Positions 1 through 10,277 of a stretch of DNA of 64,000 nucleotides are shown piece after piece. Below the pieces are notes generated by a model that searched no databases, was not told the DNA's origin, and was given only the letters and a program-made list of their open reading frames with translations. The translations under genes and the position numbers were made by a program. Source of the stretch: Tilletia caries. Taxonomy: Eukaryota > Basidiomycota > Exobasidiomycetes > Tilletiales > Tilletiaceae. The stretch spans positions 310,001-374,000 of the forward strand of contig JALUTQ010000035.1 in assembly GCA_032718865.1 (NCBI GenBank). The letters run 5' to 3'. How positions within the stretch are numbered: position 1 is the stretch's first letter; each line of letters opens with the position of its first letter.

Positions 1-637
1 AGCCGGAAGGGGACGAGACCAAAGATGAATTCACCCGCTCGTTCATCATCTGATGCATAGAAACCGCTTTGATTTCCGTATCCTTGAATCGCGCCACCTG
101 TGAACGACAGATATGAGGATTTTCAACGTCAATGATGAGAATGTAGACGAAATAAGGTATGTTCGGAATGAGAATACGTACATGCGCCGCTTCCAAGGAC
201 AGTAAAGGGCAGACCACGACAATTGTCCGCTCTGGCATCGCCAACGCCATCAACTCGATCGGCAGTGTCTTCCCAGACCCAGTGGAAGCCCCAAGGATGA
301 CGTCCCACCCATGAAGGCACATCAGTGCGACAGTCATTTGCCATGATTTTGGTGCAAAGGTAGGATCTTTGCGATGTTTCTGCAGGAGAAGGGTGAGGGT
401 TTCGATTTGCTGGGGAAGGGGCGCAGCACTGTTAAAGCTAGGTGACGGTTGCGGGCGTGGACAGGCCACAGAACCGGACGGCAGACCGTCATCTATCGCA
501 GCTGCGTCAGAAACCCCGGAAAGGCGAGCGCTACGCCTCCGTTTGGATGGTGCTGGAGAATCCGTATCTGTAGACTCGTCCAAGTCAGAAAACAGGCGGC
601 GGCGGTCTTGAGCGTTGCTCAAATCCTGCAAAGGCAT
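1..637 (-). CDS. RecQ-like DEAD/DEAH helicase, N-terminal part, cut by window edge
   Basis: Read on the minus strand from an ATG at 637. About 95 low-complexity residues with a basic patch (SKRRRSARLSG) are followed by a helicase start: a Q-motif-like stretch (FAPKSWQMTVALMCLHGWD), Walker A GASTGSGKT at about 182-370, and PLLSLE, a RecQ motif Ia. A GT-AG intron of 84 nt fits at 181-98; after it VARFKDTEIKAVSMHQ continues the RecQ pattern to the window edge. Upstream of the ATG a pyrimidine tract with CCGCAG could be a splice acceptor, so the true start may lie further upstream. Helicases of this class are often multicopy in basidiomycetes and can be telomere- or transposon-linked. The accessory setting fits, but the C-terminus is missing, so the subtype is inference. 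Confidence 0.7.
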   Translation of the reverse strand, partial: MPLQDLSNAQDRRRLFSDLDESTDTDSPAPSKRRRSARLSGVSDAAAIDDGLPSGSVACPRPQPSPSFNSAAPLPQQIETLTLLLQKHRKDPTFAPKSWQMTVALMCLHGWDVILGASTGSGKTLPIELMALAMPERTIVVVCPLLSLEAAHVRILIPNIPYFVYILIIDVENPHICRSQVARFKDTEIKAVSMHQMMNERVNSSLVSSPSG

Positions 638-1794
638 TCTGAATTCTGGCTGCGGAAAAAAAATCAGGTTTCAAGAAGAGGGAAGAGGATGCGGTTCTGC
701 CCTCCTATCATTCACATCGAGAGTCGAAGCGCGATGCGCGTAGACCCAACAGCACGCGCTTTTTTTTGTGTCCGGCCAGGTGTCGATTTCATGACCCGAT
801 CTCAGAATCGGGCTCACAGACTCCACTTCACAGGGCCTTCCAGCGTTGAGGGGTGTCTGGCACCGGACCATACAACGCAACAAAGTTCACTGAAGGCCTA
901 TAACTCTGAGTAGCGATAGTTTGCCTGCAGTCAAAGCCGCTGCAGGTTAGTTGAGGTGGATATGTGCCCTCGGTGCTGAGCAGCACGTCCTGGAAAATGG
1001 GCAAAATCGAGGTTTGCGTCGGCGGTTCCCACTGTGAAACCCCAAGTTTGTCACGAGACGGCGCCCACAGGGCGCCGTTTTCGAGACTATCACATCCCAA
1101 TTTCACACACTTCGATGCTTCCACAATTTGCGAAGACTCACAACGATCACAGGCGCCGGCTTGGAACGATATCAAGAGATGGTTATGGCGAGATGTTCAG
1201 TCTCGTTTATCCGCATGAGCTTCTTCTCGATCATGTGACATGTCTAAGTGTCCATGTGAGCCCGGGGAATAGCGCGGCCATGGTCCGCAAACAGGGTTCG
1301 AAGCAGCAGAATGTCTCAACGTGAGTTGACATCTGATACGGACGTCTTTCCAAACACTCAGAAGGAGAACATGCTTCTATGCTCATACAAGTGCTCCTTC
1401 CTGTCTGATAGGCCGGCTCGAACGATGAACCAGTCCGACTCCGACGTGCGCGCATAAAGTTCAGTAACATATACGTGACGCTGAAACTTAAGATGCACCT
1501 AAACGATTCGACTTCGTGAGTTGACACCTCCTGCTCCGCGAGGCTTACAGGTAGGTACGCTGCACTGATGTTGTCAGGTTGTGCACAGGGCACGAACGTA
1601 CTGTCGACGTCCGAGCTGCTTAACGGACGCTTCACTCTGCACTCCCTCTTACAATTTGCTGCCCTGATTCCCTACACCCTGTCCAGCACATTCCCACAAA
1701 TCGTCCTGTCTACAGCCCATGTTGGAGCAGGAGCCTGCATCGACGCCGCAGCATCACCCGCATACCGACCATGCTACGTCACGCCCTCATTAGA
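638..1794. other. No convincing gene; accessory DNA upstream of helicase
   Basis: No open frame here has coding character that I can defend. A minus-strand frame at 828-1175 has an eccentric Cys/Trp spacing ending in TPQRW that loosely recalls the CxC zinc modules of KDZ transposases, but most cysteines are absent. I read it as at best a decayed remnant. Confidence 0.4.
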
Positions 1795-2404
1795 GCCAAG
1801 GACGAGCGACCGCCACATTGTTCTTCTGACGCAACACGAGTGGCCCATACGTACACTGAGGCGCAACGTCGACTACCAGAAACCAGACATGCGAGAGAAA
1901 GGATGATAGCAGGTGGCATGTATGTGTAGACTGCAGGCTGACATGCGATCCCCATTCCCCGATGAAGCTACCACCGAACGTGGAACGTTATTTCTATCCA
2001 GCCGCCTCGATTCGGGCTTCATCATTTCATTTCGGAATGCTCTGACCATGCTTACGCCCCGGAGGTTGCAAATGCCGACAACCAGAAGCCAGCCGAGCAT
2101 GCGAGAGATGGGAAAGTTGCGTTGGCTGGCACGTTTTTCCCGGCTGAAGCTGTGAAGCAGAGCGTCAAGTTGAATATCATTCCGATCCAGCCGCCTCGAC
2201 GTCTCACTTCGGCTTCTGCTTCCATACGCCCCGACAACGCCCCGCTACGCCCCGAGATTCAGAGATACATCATTCATCATTCTGATCCAGCCGCCTCGGC
2301 TTTTCATTTCGGCTTCTGCTTCCATACGCCCCGACAACGCCCCGCTACGCCCGGGTACAATATGTAGCTTGAAGCTTGAACCTTGCAGTCGCTGATCAGT
2401 AATG

Positions 2405-2428
2405 TGGTGAAGGGTATATATACGGGGC
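2405..2428 (+). promoter_or_regulatory. TATA core promoter, now stranded from its gene
   Basis: GGTGAAGGGTATATATACGG is shared with 10128-10149 and, in shorter form, with the two other family members. In copy B the ATG lies about 140 bp downstream; here it lies about 2.6 kb downstream because of the inserted element. Confidence 0.75.
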
Positions 2429-2442
2429 GGACTGCCTGTATC

Positions 2443-2451
2443 GATCCCGTC
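2443..2451 (+). repeat. 9-bp target site duplication, left
   Basis: GATCCCGTC, repeated at 4894-4902 on the other side of the element. The unfilled paralogous site TATCGATCCCGTCCTTCC is present at about 10160-10177. Confidence 0.9.
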
Positions 2452-2551
2452 GGGACAGGTCGCGGTATAAACCTGGTTTAGATCCCAGCCATGAGACTTA
2501 TCTTTTGCCAGCCATAAATTTGCTGAAGTCCCTGCCACCAGGTGGCGGGCA
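2452..2551 (+). repeat. Terminal inverted repeat, left
   Basis: Begins GGGACAGGTCGCGG and ends in CCACCAGGTGGCGGGCA. It pairs with 4795-4893; divergence is greatest in the outer 30 bp. Confidence 0.8.
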
Positions 2552-4794
2552 AAAGATCAATGAACACCACGTGGCTTCACTCAACACCCAGGCAGCCAAA
2601 ATGACCATATCCAGCACCTCGCCTTCCGCTGGGATGCTCGCAGCCAGATCAAACATAACAATTATCGGCCAGAAGAAGGTCTGGATCGAAAGATGCTGTA
2701 CTGATAGAGTAACGTGCGCCGTTTTCAAGCCTTCAAAGGCTCTCAGTAACTCAGGAGATGAAAAGCGGAGCTGACAGAGCCTTCCTCTCCGACAGCTCTG
2801 CCTCCCTCCTATCACCGCGATATGCATCATTGTACTAAACGACGAGCAATGGTACACCTGTAGACTACTCTTTGATATACTCCAATGCTGTGCAAGTGCT
2901 TAGAAGTGCTAGGGATCGTTTCCAAGCGTGGGAATGCTACAAGTAATCGGAAAAGCATGACAATTATAATTAATACCTGCTTCCTTCCTTTACTCACAGC
3001 GAACATCAATATGGTAAGTAGCACACAACTAAACAGCTGTGAAAGATGTATGTACTATTCCTTTATGCTATGGGATGCGTCTGGAGGCATGAGCATGCTT
3101 TCGCGCCGTCTAATGGCTCGACGTATCAATGGATACATAACATCAATGTCCTTCCTTATGCACCCATAATCCATGCTGAACCCAGACCGCTATATCAAAC
3201 ACAGTATGGGTTCTGTCAAACGATGTCTGATACATTAAATGCCTTAGGCGACGTTCGAATACATGTTCAGACTTAAGGGCCTTCTCACGGGAAGCATTAC
3301 CGTGACAATATTCCCCTTCTCTTACAATGCACATAGCTAACATGCTACAATAGACCAGACTTTGCAATCGAAAGGCTGCAAAAGGTGGCTCCATGGACAG
3401 CTGTAGGTATCAGCGAAGCGCCGATAGGATTTTGTTCCTTTTCTGATGCTTCTCGGCGGAGGAGTGACCGTCAGCGTTTGAGGTAGGCTATGTGATTAAC
3501 AATCAGTTAACACTGAGAACCTGTTTTTCTTACCCTGAGGAGTCAATACTGCCCAGAACACTCTCAAAGTTGGCAGGAAAGGTCTCTGGGATGATTCAAG
3601 CAAATAGGTACCATTTTTGACATGTGTTGATATCTGAGTGGTTTGACGGTCGAGTATGGGAGTTCACAATTTCCAGACAATGACACGATGTGTAGCCCTA
3701 GACACTTCTTGGTGTACCAAGTGCACCTGAGTTTCCAACACCCCAAACCTCAACACAAAAATGGATGTATTCGAAAGATATGTTCATTGAGAGCTCGTAG
3801 AGCCTTCCAGAGTGAAATTTGGATCAGAGAATGGGGTGTGGTAAGGAAAAAATGATATGTATTGAGACGAACAGGACAGAAACAGGATTGGCATATGTCC
3901 TGGAGCGTAAAAGAGTCGCAGCAACGCAAGAGGGCCTTCCAGAGAACCAGAGTACCCTAAGTAGTCAGGAAAAGCTATATGGAGAGTGATAATATGATAT
4001 GGGCGGTTAAAAAACAAGGAAGTGTGTACTCACCGTTGATCGGAGGATTTGGCGGTACCTGACGTCGCTGAAACGCAACCAGAGCCTGGAAAGAGACAGA
4101 ATATGGCGGAGGTGGTATGTAGGTATGCAGAGATGCTCTGTGAGAGGTTTGGGGGGCGTACGTACCGTTCCACAGGTATGAGAGCTGAAAAGGAAACAGG
4201 GAACAAGGGCCTGGAAGGGCCCAACGTGCTCGCAAGGGCGGCAAAGGTGCTGAACCGCAGCTAGAAGATGGGAAGAGGCTGAATTTCAAAGACATACACT
4301 ATACAGAAAAGTAAGAGGAGTAAGGAATGATCAGAAAGAAGAGGTGATGAGCAATCGAGATGGATGGGATGGAAAATGTGAGCATAATCATGCCATTCAA
4401 TATTAGCCAGTGCACAGAGAGGCGAGATATGATCCGAATGACTTCAAAATTGACCCAGTACCTCTTCAGGTATCCCTATTATGGATCAGATACCGTCAGC
4501 GTTGGAAAAATGGACAGGAGAAGATATGGAACGGTCAGAGTCACGGCAGAGTTGATGAATGGGGAGGGTCAGCTATCTTTGAAAGGCAGCTGACCGTCAG
4601 AATCAGCATCAATCGCGCCCAAAAATCACTGAAAGGGAGTCTGTAAGCATTTCAACGGAACAAGCCTTACTTCCGCCGTATATCGCTATGGTTATGAAGG
4701 AAGTCGTCGAGGACAAGGGAAGGGAGAGGGGAGCAAGGATGAGTGTTTTGGTGCGTTGTCGAGGCGACTGAATGGGAAGTATCACTAACAGACT

Positions 4795-4893
4795 TGCCTG
4801 CCACCTGGTGGCAGGGAACAGAACCAAATTATTGCTGGCAAAATAGAAGTCTCATGGCTGGGACCACAACCACATTTATGTGGAAACCTTTCC
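4795..4893 (-). repeat. Terminal inverted repeat, right
   Basis: Reverse complement begins GGAAAGGTTTCC. The conserved inner part contains CCCAGCCATGAGACTT and CCACCAGGTGGCAGGCA. Confidence 0.8.
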
Positions 4894-4902
4894 GATCCCG
4901 TC
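4894..4902 (+). repeat. 9-bp target site duplication, right
   Basis: GATCCCGTC, immediately followed by TTTCCCCTCATCCTTCAC, which continues the 5' UTR sequence seen intact at about 10.17 kb. Confidence 0.9.
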
Positions 4903-5005
4903 TTTCCCCTCATCCTTCACAAACTCTTCAATCTCTTCTTCTACATACAGCTCGCGGTGCTGCGCATTCCCTGCTGCCACCAACATCACATCTTTCCCAA
5001 CAACC

Positions 5006-5579
5006 ATGTTCTACCCCCGCCTCCTCCTCCTTCTCCCCCACCTTCTGCTCCTTCTCGCCACAGGGGCCACCTCTGCGCCGCTGCCGGAAGCAGCATGCCT
5101 TTCCTGCCCGACTGCGGTTCAGCCATCCGCTACTGTGAGTGTACGCAGCAATCTGCCCAATGGTCGGTATGCCTTTGATCTGACACTTGACATGCATGTT
5201 TTCGCCGTGTTGTGCAGCTCAACGTCCGCGCAGGACAATTTCCTCCAGCTCCACAGGAGTCTTTCAATATTCTTCGCGGGGTGTTCGGTGAGTACTCACA
5301 TGTCCAGCAAGAAGCTGCCCTTAACCCAACAGTTACAGGACTTGACCTTCAATTGCGTGGAACAGCAACGCACGGAAACACTATCAACGTCTCATGACTG
5401 AACTGCGGGAGGCAGGGTACCCGAATTGGGTTAATCGTCCCCAGGCCACCGAAGACCTCCGTCGAATCCGGCAGATGCTCATCGACGCCCGACAGTCTCA
5501 AGAAGCTATGAGGGCTACCTTTCAAGAAATCATGCGAGAAGAGCAGCGGCTCGCAGCGATTGGAAATGCGAACCCTTGA
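5006..5579 (+). pseudogene. Secreted APLPEA-family protein, copy 1, frameshifted
   Basis: Exon 1 (5006-5134) encodes 43 residues: a Leu-rich signal peptide (MFYPRLLLLLPHLLLLL) followed by APLPEAACLSCP. Exon 2 (5218-5287) ends in phase 1. Exon 3 begins at 5333 after AACAG. Compared with copy 3 at 10278, exon 3 lacks one base just before 5394, in CAACG[-]TCTCATGAC. The frame therefore stops at 5395-5397, while the conserved helical tail stays open in the next frame from 5394 to 5579. The gene has also lost its core promoter, now about 2.6 kb upstream beyond the 2.44-kb element. Both lesions point to a dead or re-wired copy. The 3' flank to about 5745 matches that of copy 3. Function of the family is unknown. 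Confidence 0.8.
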
Positions 5580-6833
5580 GGATGTCCTCGCAGGAAGGGG
5601 TATGTATGAACAACGTTACTGTACGATGCTTCCTTTCCTATCCTCCCTCCAAAAATGCATGCAAAGCGCTTTCTTCGCCTTCCTTATGAGATTTTCTTCG
5701 TCTTCCTTATGAGATCAAGACCCACAGCAGGAAAGGAGGCGGGAGATGATCTGGGCGGGCGCCGGAGGGTAAGGATGCGTTGAGAATGATGTTTCTGGAG
5801 TTCTGGGCTGGTTCCCGGTCAAAAAAAAAAAAAAAAAAAAAAACTGTTGAAGGGAGCCCTCCAAAGCTGCCACGAAGTGCCCAGCTCATGGCCATCTCAT
5901 GGCCCCTGCTTAGCCATCTTGTGGCCCCTTACAGACCACCACTTGGCCGGGTATTTTACAAGGTTTCAACCACGCCCTTACCGGAAGTCAGCGTCTGGCA
6001 CCATCTCGTTGCTAGGGCATGGTGAGTGGCAATGCTCACTCCTGCGTCCATACAGATGCGTTCCGCTCACAGCTGTCTTCTACTACGTGAATAGCAACAG
6101 AGGCATCAAGTTAGTCCATCCATATACTTGCATTGCGGTCCGGTAAGTCAAAAGCATCCTACCCACACCCTCCGTCGATAGTAATCTGGTTCGCAACGAC
6201 CTTCGCTTTGATGCGGACGTTCACATAGTCCGAAGATTCCGCTTGTCAGACATCTCAGCCTTCGAAGTAGCTCGATCCTCCCACGTACCTCTCAGCATCG
6301 CCCCTCCGTGTCGGTAAACCTTTCCTTCAACGACCGCCTACCAGTATGTCATCTCGACTCTTCGATTAATCTCTCGCTATGGTCCCCTCGCTCCATCTAC
6401 TCTTACCGCTGATCTAGTCACACTAATTCACCCTTTCTGGCATTCTTATTGCTCCCACCGGATCTACATTTCAACAGAGAGTCGCCGCTACCTTTCAGCC
6501 CAGCGCTTGTTCTATCATTGAGGGCTCATTACTCACTACTCGCTATTCGCCACTCTTCACCCATTTACACTCTTTTATTTCTTACCCATACTTACCTTCC
6601 CACTACAGCCCTCGAAGTCCGCCCTGAATGGTACGAGTGCTACAATGCCGAGGACGGGAAAAGAAATACGCGAACAGCATCGGACCCAAGCTAGCCTTGG
6701 CTAAAGATCGTTCTGTTTAAGCGGAGAATGCCGTGACACGGTCCAACTGCCGCGCCTGATCTTTGTGGCCATCACGATCTCTATGGTCAGAACTAGCTTT
6801 AAGTCATCAGCTCCGTTGACGTCTGACGAGGAC
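5580..6833. other. Intergenic, no gene seen; poly-A run
   Basis: Holds the duplicated 3' flank (to about 5745) and a run of 23 A at 5821-5843. The rest, to the next core promoter at 6834, shows no supported coding sequence. Confidence 0.5.
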
Positions 6834-6850
6834 GGTGAAGGGTATATATG
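6834..6850 (+). promoter_or_regulatory. TATA core promoter of copy 2
   Basis: GGTGAAGGGTATATATG matches the core promoter of copies 1 and 3. It lies about 140 bp upstream of the ATG at 6977, the same spacing as in copy 3. Confidence 0.7.
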
Positions 6851-6976
6851 CGAGTGGGCTGTTCATACTGATCCCAGCCTCTCCACTCATTTTCCACAGA
6901 CTTCTCACATCTCTTCTACAGCTCGCCGTGCTGCGCATTTCCTGCTGTCATCAACGTCAAATCTTTCTCAACAACC

Positions 6977-7601
6977 ATGATTTACCCTCGTCTCCTCCTC
7001 CTCCTTCCTCACCTTCTGCTCCTTCTCGCCACAGGAGTAACCTCTGCGCCCCTGCCGGAAGCGATCTGCCCTTCCTGCCCGGCTCTTCCTGAGCTGCCCA
7101 CTGTGAGTGCAGCGATCGTTCCGTTTGGCATCTGCATGTCTTCATCTTCCATCTGAGCCATTTATCTCCTGTGATGTTCAGCTTGAAGCTCGTGGAGCAG
7201 TGAATTATTTGGGCCGCCTGGCACAGCTGCAGGAGCAATTTGGTGAGTGCTCATACATCCAAACAAGCGATGATCCCAGAATTCGATACATCTGACACTG
7301 GGATGCCTCGTCTCCTGTGTGCGCGGAGCAGAAGTCCATGCGCAAACGTACAACCGTATCATGGCCGATGCAGAGCAGACAGGACTTCATCGGATTGAAA
7401 ATCTGACGCCCGAAGAACTTAGGCGCCTCGACCGCTTGCTGAAGGAAGCACAGAATGCTCATGTATCGATGCAGCAAGCTAACGAAGAGATAGAGCGGAT
7501 TCTCCAGCTGTTCAGGCCCAGGAACAAGCGCTTCGAGGCTCGCGCAGGATGGTTCTCCCAAGCTGCACCGAAGGAGTCCAGCGTTCTGCGGGACATACTT
7601 G
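6977..7601 (+). CDS. Secreted APLPEA-family protein, copy 2, with duplicated exon
   Basis: Exon 1 (6977-7102, 42 codons) encodes the family signal peptide and APLPEAICPSCP. Exon 2 is 7182-7242 (phase 1 end). Exon 3 begins at 7332 and encodes an Arg/Glu-rich helical stretch (TPEELRRLDRLLKEAQ). Instead of stopping, the frame runs into a second exon-2-like module (RAGWFSQAAPKESSVLRDIL) ending at 7601 in a family-style donor (GTGAGTGCTCACATCTCC). So this copy has an internal exon 2-3 duplication. What follows is decayed (see 7602-7873); if the last donor is not used, the frame ends at 7816. Predicted secreted; function unknown. Coding status is uncertain because the 3' part is damaged. Confidence 0.6.
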
Positions 7602-7873
7602 GTGAGTGCTCACATCTCCAAGAAGAGACGCTCTCACTTCCAGAGCCATCTGACTCGGATGACCTCGTCCGATTTGCGCCTAGCAGGTTTCCAACAGGCC
7701 GACGGGGTCACTTTTGCGACTCTCGCGTAGCGGGTTCGATGAACCCTTGTCGAAAGTCTGCCGGTCGCCGAGAAGGAACGCTTTTAAGCGCTGCTCGCCT
7801 AGGTCAAGACTTATGAAAATCTGAATAGCGGATGCAGAAATTCCAGGAGCTGATGGAGGGAGAGGGCTAGAAT
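7602..7873 (+). pseudogene. Decayed second exon 3 of copy 2
   Basis: After the donor at 7602 the next plausible exon keeps a recognisable tail: one frame reads LPVAEKERF and later fragments resemble the family exon 3 pattern, ending in QKFQELMEGEG before TAG. It carries several stops and frame changes. I read it as the remains of the duplicated exon 3. Confidence 0.5.
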
Positions 7874-7957
7874 GATGTGAAGCATCAGCATCGTCTTTCT
7901 CCCTTTCTTTATCCATCGTCCAACTATTGCCATCCTCGAACTGTCACGAAATCACAC

Positions 7958-8336
7958 ATGTTCTCTTTCTCGCTTAATTTCGTTCCTTGCTTGTTTTTTG
8001 GAGCCCTACATCTAGCCTCAATGTTCCTTACTCATGCACGCACTCGAAGATTCGCAGATCATGAAGACGTTCACAGATCGCAATTTGATGATAAAGCGAG
8101 CAAGTCCCAACGCCCCTGGCTTCAGTTGCTATCGGTCCCGCTGGCACCTGACCGCCTGACCACCGAATGCAGCTTGACAGATGATCACTTCACTTCTTCC
8201 CTCACTAAGGGGCTCGTAAGCATCGCTATGTCCTCTCTTCTCTCCTCTCATTTCGCAGAAGCGTTCAACGACCCACTCAGCTGAGTGTCATCGAAGAATC
8301 TTACGATGCAATTCAGAATATCACTGTTCGCACTAG
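7958..8336 (+). CDS. Candidate small secreted protein (two exons)
   Basis: Exon 1 (7958-8215, 86 codons) begins with a hydrophobic leader (MFSFSLNFVPCLFFGALHLA). A short intron (8216-8258, GTAAGC to TTTCGCAG, 43 nt) joins it in phase 0 to exon 2 (8259-8336), giving about 111 residues with four cysteines in the C-terminal third (ECS, ECH, RCN, HCS). No homology recognised and no conserved promoter of the neighbouring family. The intron is short for this genome and the leader has few features beyond hydrophobicity, so this is a tentative model. Confidence 0.3.
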
Positions 8337-8666
8337 CAGCCACATGATCACTCGCCTCGTCATCGCAAGTGCGCATGCAAGCGCAAGCGCAAGTAGTGCA
8401 GGAAGTGGAGCCAGATATACATTATATACTAAGTTGATGTGCACTGCACTTGTAGAAAACGGTCCCATCAGTGAGTTGGGTCGCTTTCATCTTTGATCAC
8501 GTACCTTCGTCGCTCATGGCAGACTCAACAGCCTTCCGTCGTTCTTATACATGGAAGACCCAAAATCTAGCGAGGCACGATGCGAAGTGACCCTGCACTC
8601 CCATTCCTACTTCCTATCTCTCATATCGTACTCATCCCCTGCTCCATCACCTACCCTATCAGGAGC

Positions 8667-9176
8667 ATGAAGTTCAGCATCATCTTGCTCCTCGACACAC
8701 TTCCTCTCATTGGTACCGTAACCGCCTACGTGAGTCTGCAATCTGCAACGCATCTTCTGTTAAAAGGGGCGTGCTGATGGTCTTGACATTCATCTTTGCC
8801 AAGCTCTCCCTCTCAGAACCAGCTTGCTGACAAGTGGTATATGAATGCGAGGGGCAAGTGCAAGGACCCGCAAAAGCGAAGCGTGGCATACTCAGTACGT
8901 GAAAGGTGACGCTCTGCAGCATTTCAATTCGGCCGATGTTCTCTACTGAAGCTGTCGTCTATTTGTCTTCCTTACCTTTTCTTAGAGCTAACTCGGCAAA
9001 TACTGGGCCAGCCTGAACGGCAGCCACAGCGTACGTTTTCTGGCCATGAGGATTGACAGCACTCAGATGCGAGCGGTCATTGTACTGACAATAAGACTTC
9101 AATCTTTCCGCAGAAATGCTGCGATGAATGTATGACGGATGAGGAAACGCAGGGCTCTGCGACACGGCGAGCGTAG
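8667..9176 (+). CDS. Candidate small secreted cysteine-containing peptide
   Basis: Exon 1 (8667-8729) encodes a 21-residue leader, MKFSIILLLDTLPLIGTVTAY. Exon 2 (8817-8894, phase 0) encodes NQLADKWYMNARGKCKDPQK and six more residues. A phase-0 exon at 9114-9176 adds KCCDECMTDEETQ and ends in TAG, for 67 residues with four cysteines. The second intron is then about 219 nt, unusually long here. A further exon in 8985-9035 is possible, but none keeps the frame in my reading. Typical of fungal small secreted proteins in size; function unknown. Confidence 0.35.
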
Positions 9177-9546
9177 ATACGTTGCAGCGTTGCAGACAGG
9201 CTCACAATTGAACATCTTCATCAAACGCGTTTGTCAACGCTACGAAAAGACGCTCATAGGGCGGGGATGAGATTGGGAAAAAGAAGAATAAATATATCGA
9301 TCAATGAAGATACAACCCCATTGCGCACCGTGATGTATGGCAGTAGTGAGGGAAGGCGATCAATTATATCGTCTCCAGACTGCAGCGGGCGATACCGAAG
9401 CGCGTCCGATCTATTCGACGTTCCCTCACTTTTTTTTTTAAAGTCATTGATTACTGACCGAGGCTCGTAGAGGCCTATGCAGCTGAACGTTACCTCTCGC
9501 GAAGCGACGTCGATTCCACATGGCAAATGTTTTTGCACGTCAACAG
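9177..9546. other. Intergenic, no gene seen
   Basis: Short stretch between the candidate peptide gene and the start of duplicated segment B. A T9 run lies at about 9431. No feature supported. Confidence 0.4.
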
Positions 9547-10175
9547 CCAAGGACGAGCGACCGCCACAGTGTTCTTCTGACGCAAAACGAGTGGCACACA
9601 TGTACACATCAGGCGCAATGTTGACGACCAGAAGCTGGACATGCGAGAGAACGGATGATGGCAGGTGGCATGATGTGTAGCCTGTAGGCTGACATGCGAT
9701 CCCCATTCCCCGGTGAAACTACCACCGAACGTGGAACGTTATTTCTATCCAGCCGCCTCGATTCGGGCTTCATCATTTCATTTCGGAGTGCTCTCACCAT
9801 GCTTACGCCCCGAACCGGAGATTGCAAATCAGTTGTGCGGAAAAAAGTTGCGTTGGCTGGCACGTTTTTGCCGGCTGAAGCTGTGAAGCAGAGCAATATC
9901 ATATATCATTCCGATTCAGCCGCCTCGACTTTTCATTTCAGCGACTGTTTCCTTACGCCCCGACAACGCCCCGCTACGCCCCGAGATTCAGAGATACATC
10001 ATTCTGATCCAGCCGCCTCGACTTTTCATTTCGGCTTCTGCTTCCATACGCCCCGACAACGCCCCGCTACGCCCGGGTACAATATGTAGCTTGAAGCTTG
10101 AACCTTGCAGTCGCTGATCAGTAATGTGGTGAAGGGTATATATACGGGGCGGACTGCCTGTATCGATCCCGTCCT
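9547..10175 (+). repeat. Segmental duplication, copy B (promoter side)
   Basis: Counterpart of 1795-2451. It carries the same blocks in the same order, including the repeated ACGCCCCGACAACGCCCCGC tracts at about 9954-9980 and 10049-10075. It is uninterrupted and runs directly into the 5' UTR and coding sequence of copy 3. Together with 2452-4893 it supplies the empty-site comparison. Confidence 0.85.
10128..10149 (+). promoter_or_regulatory. TATA core promoter of copy 3
   Basis: GGTGAAGGGTATATATACGG lies about 140 bp upstream of the ATG at 10278. It is conserved in all four family members. Confidence 0.75.
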
Positions 10176-10277
10176 TCCCCCTCATCCTTCACAGACTCTT
10201 CAATCTCTTCTTCTACATACAGCTCGCGGTGCTGCGCATTCCCTGCTGCCACCAACATCACATCTTTCCCAACAACC

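Larger units (their letters stand above)
1795..2451 (+). repeat. Segmental duplication, copy A (promoter side)
   Basis: This stretch matches 9547-10175 over about 600 bp with indels: the same AGCCAAGGACGAGCGACCGC start, the same TTACGCCCC blocks and the same GGTGAAGGGTATATA core promoter. Inside, a unit of roughly 80-100 bp (CATCCAG-like CCAGCCGCCTCG, then TTCATTTCGGC, then ACGCCCCGACAACGCCCCGC) is repeated, giving clusters of CCCCG motifs that look like an upstream activating array. In copy B the segment runs on into an intact secreted-protein gene. Here it is separated from its gene by the element at 2452-4893. Confidence 0.85.
2452..4893. mobile_element. MULE-like TIR element, non-autonomous, 2,442 bp
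   Basis: The element has inverted repeats of about 100 bp: 2452-2551 matches the reverse complement of 4795-4893, sharing CCCAGCCATGAGACTT, TTTTGCCAGC and CCTGCCACCAGGTGGC. It is flanked by the 9-bp duplication GATCCCGTC. Long TIRs with a 9-bp duplication are the pattern of Mutator-like elements; that class call is inference. No internal frame longer than about 120 codons looks like a transposase, so I call it non-autonomous. It sits in the 5' UTR of a secreted-protein gene copy, between TATA box and ATG, and the empty site is seen in the paralog near 10.17 kb. Confidence 0.85.

Noticed and set aside
828..1175. Minus-strand frame with CSGFDC and TPQRW resembling a KDZ-type CxC zinc module
   Set aside because: Most of the expected cysteines and histidines are missing and no transposase core is nearby; similarity is too weak to call.
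2498..4830. Several 60-130 codon frames inside the 2.44-kb TIR element
   Set aside because: None shows transposase motifs, splice-consistent continuation or protein-like composition.
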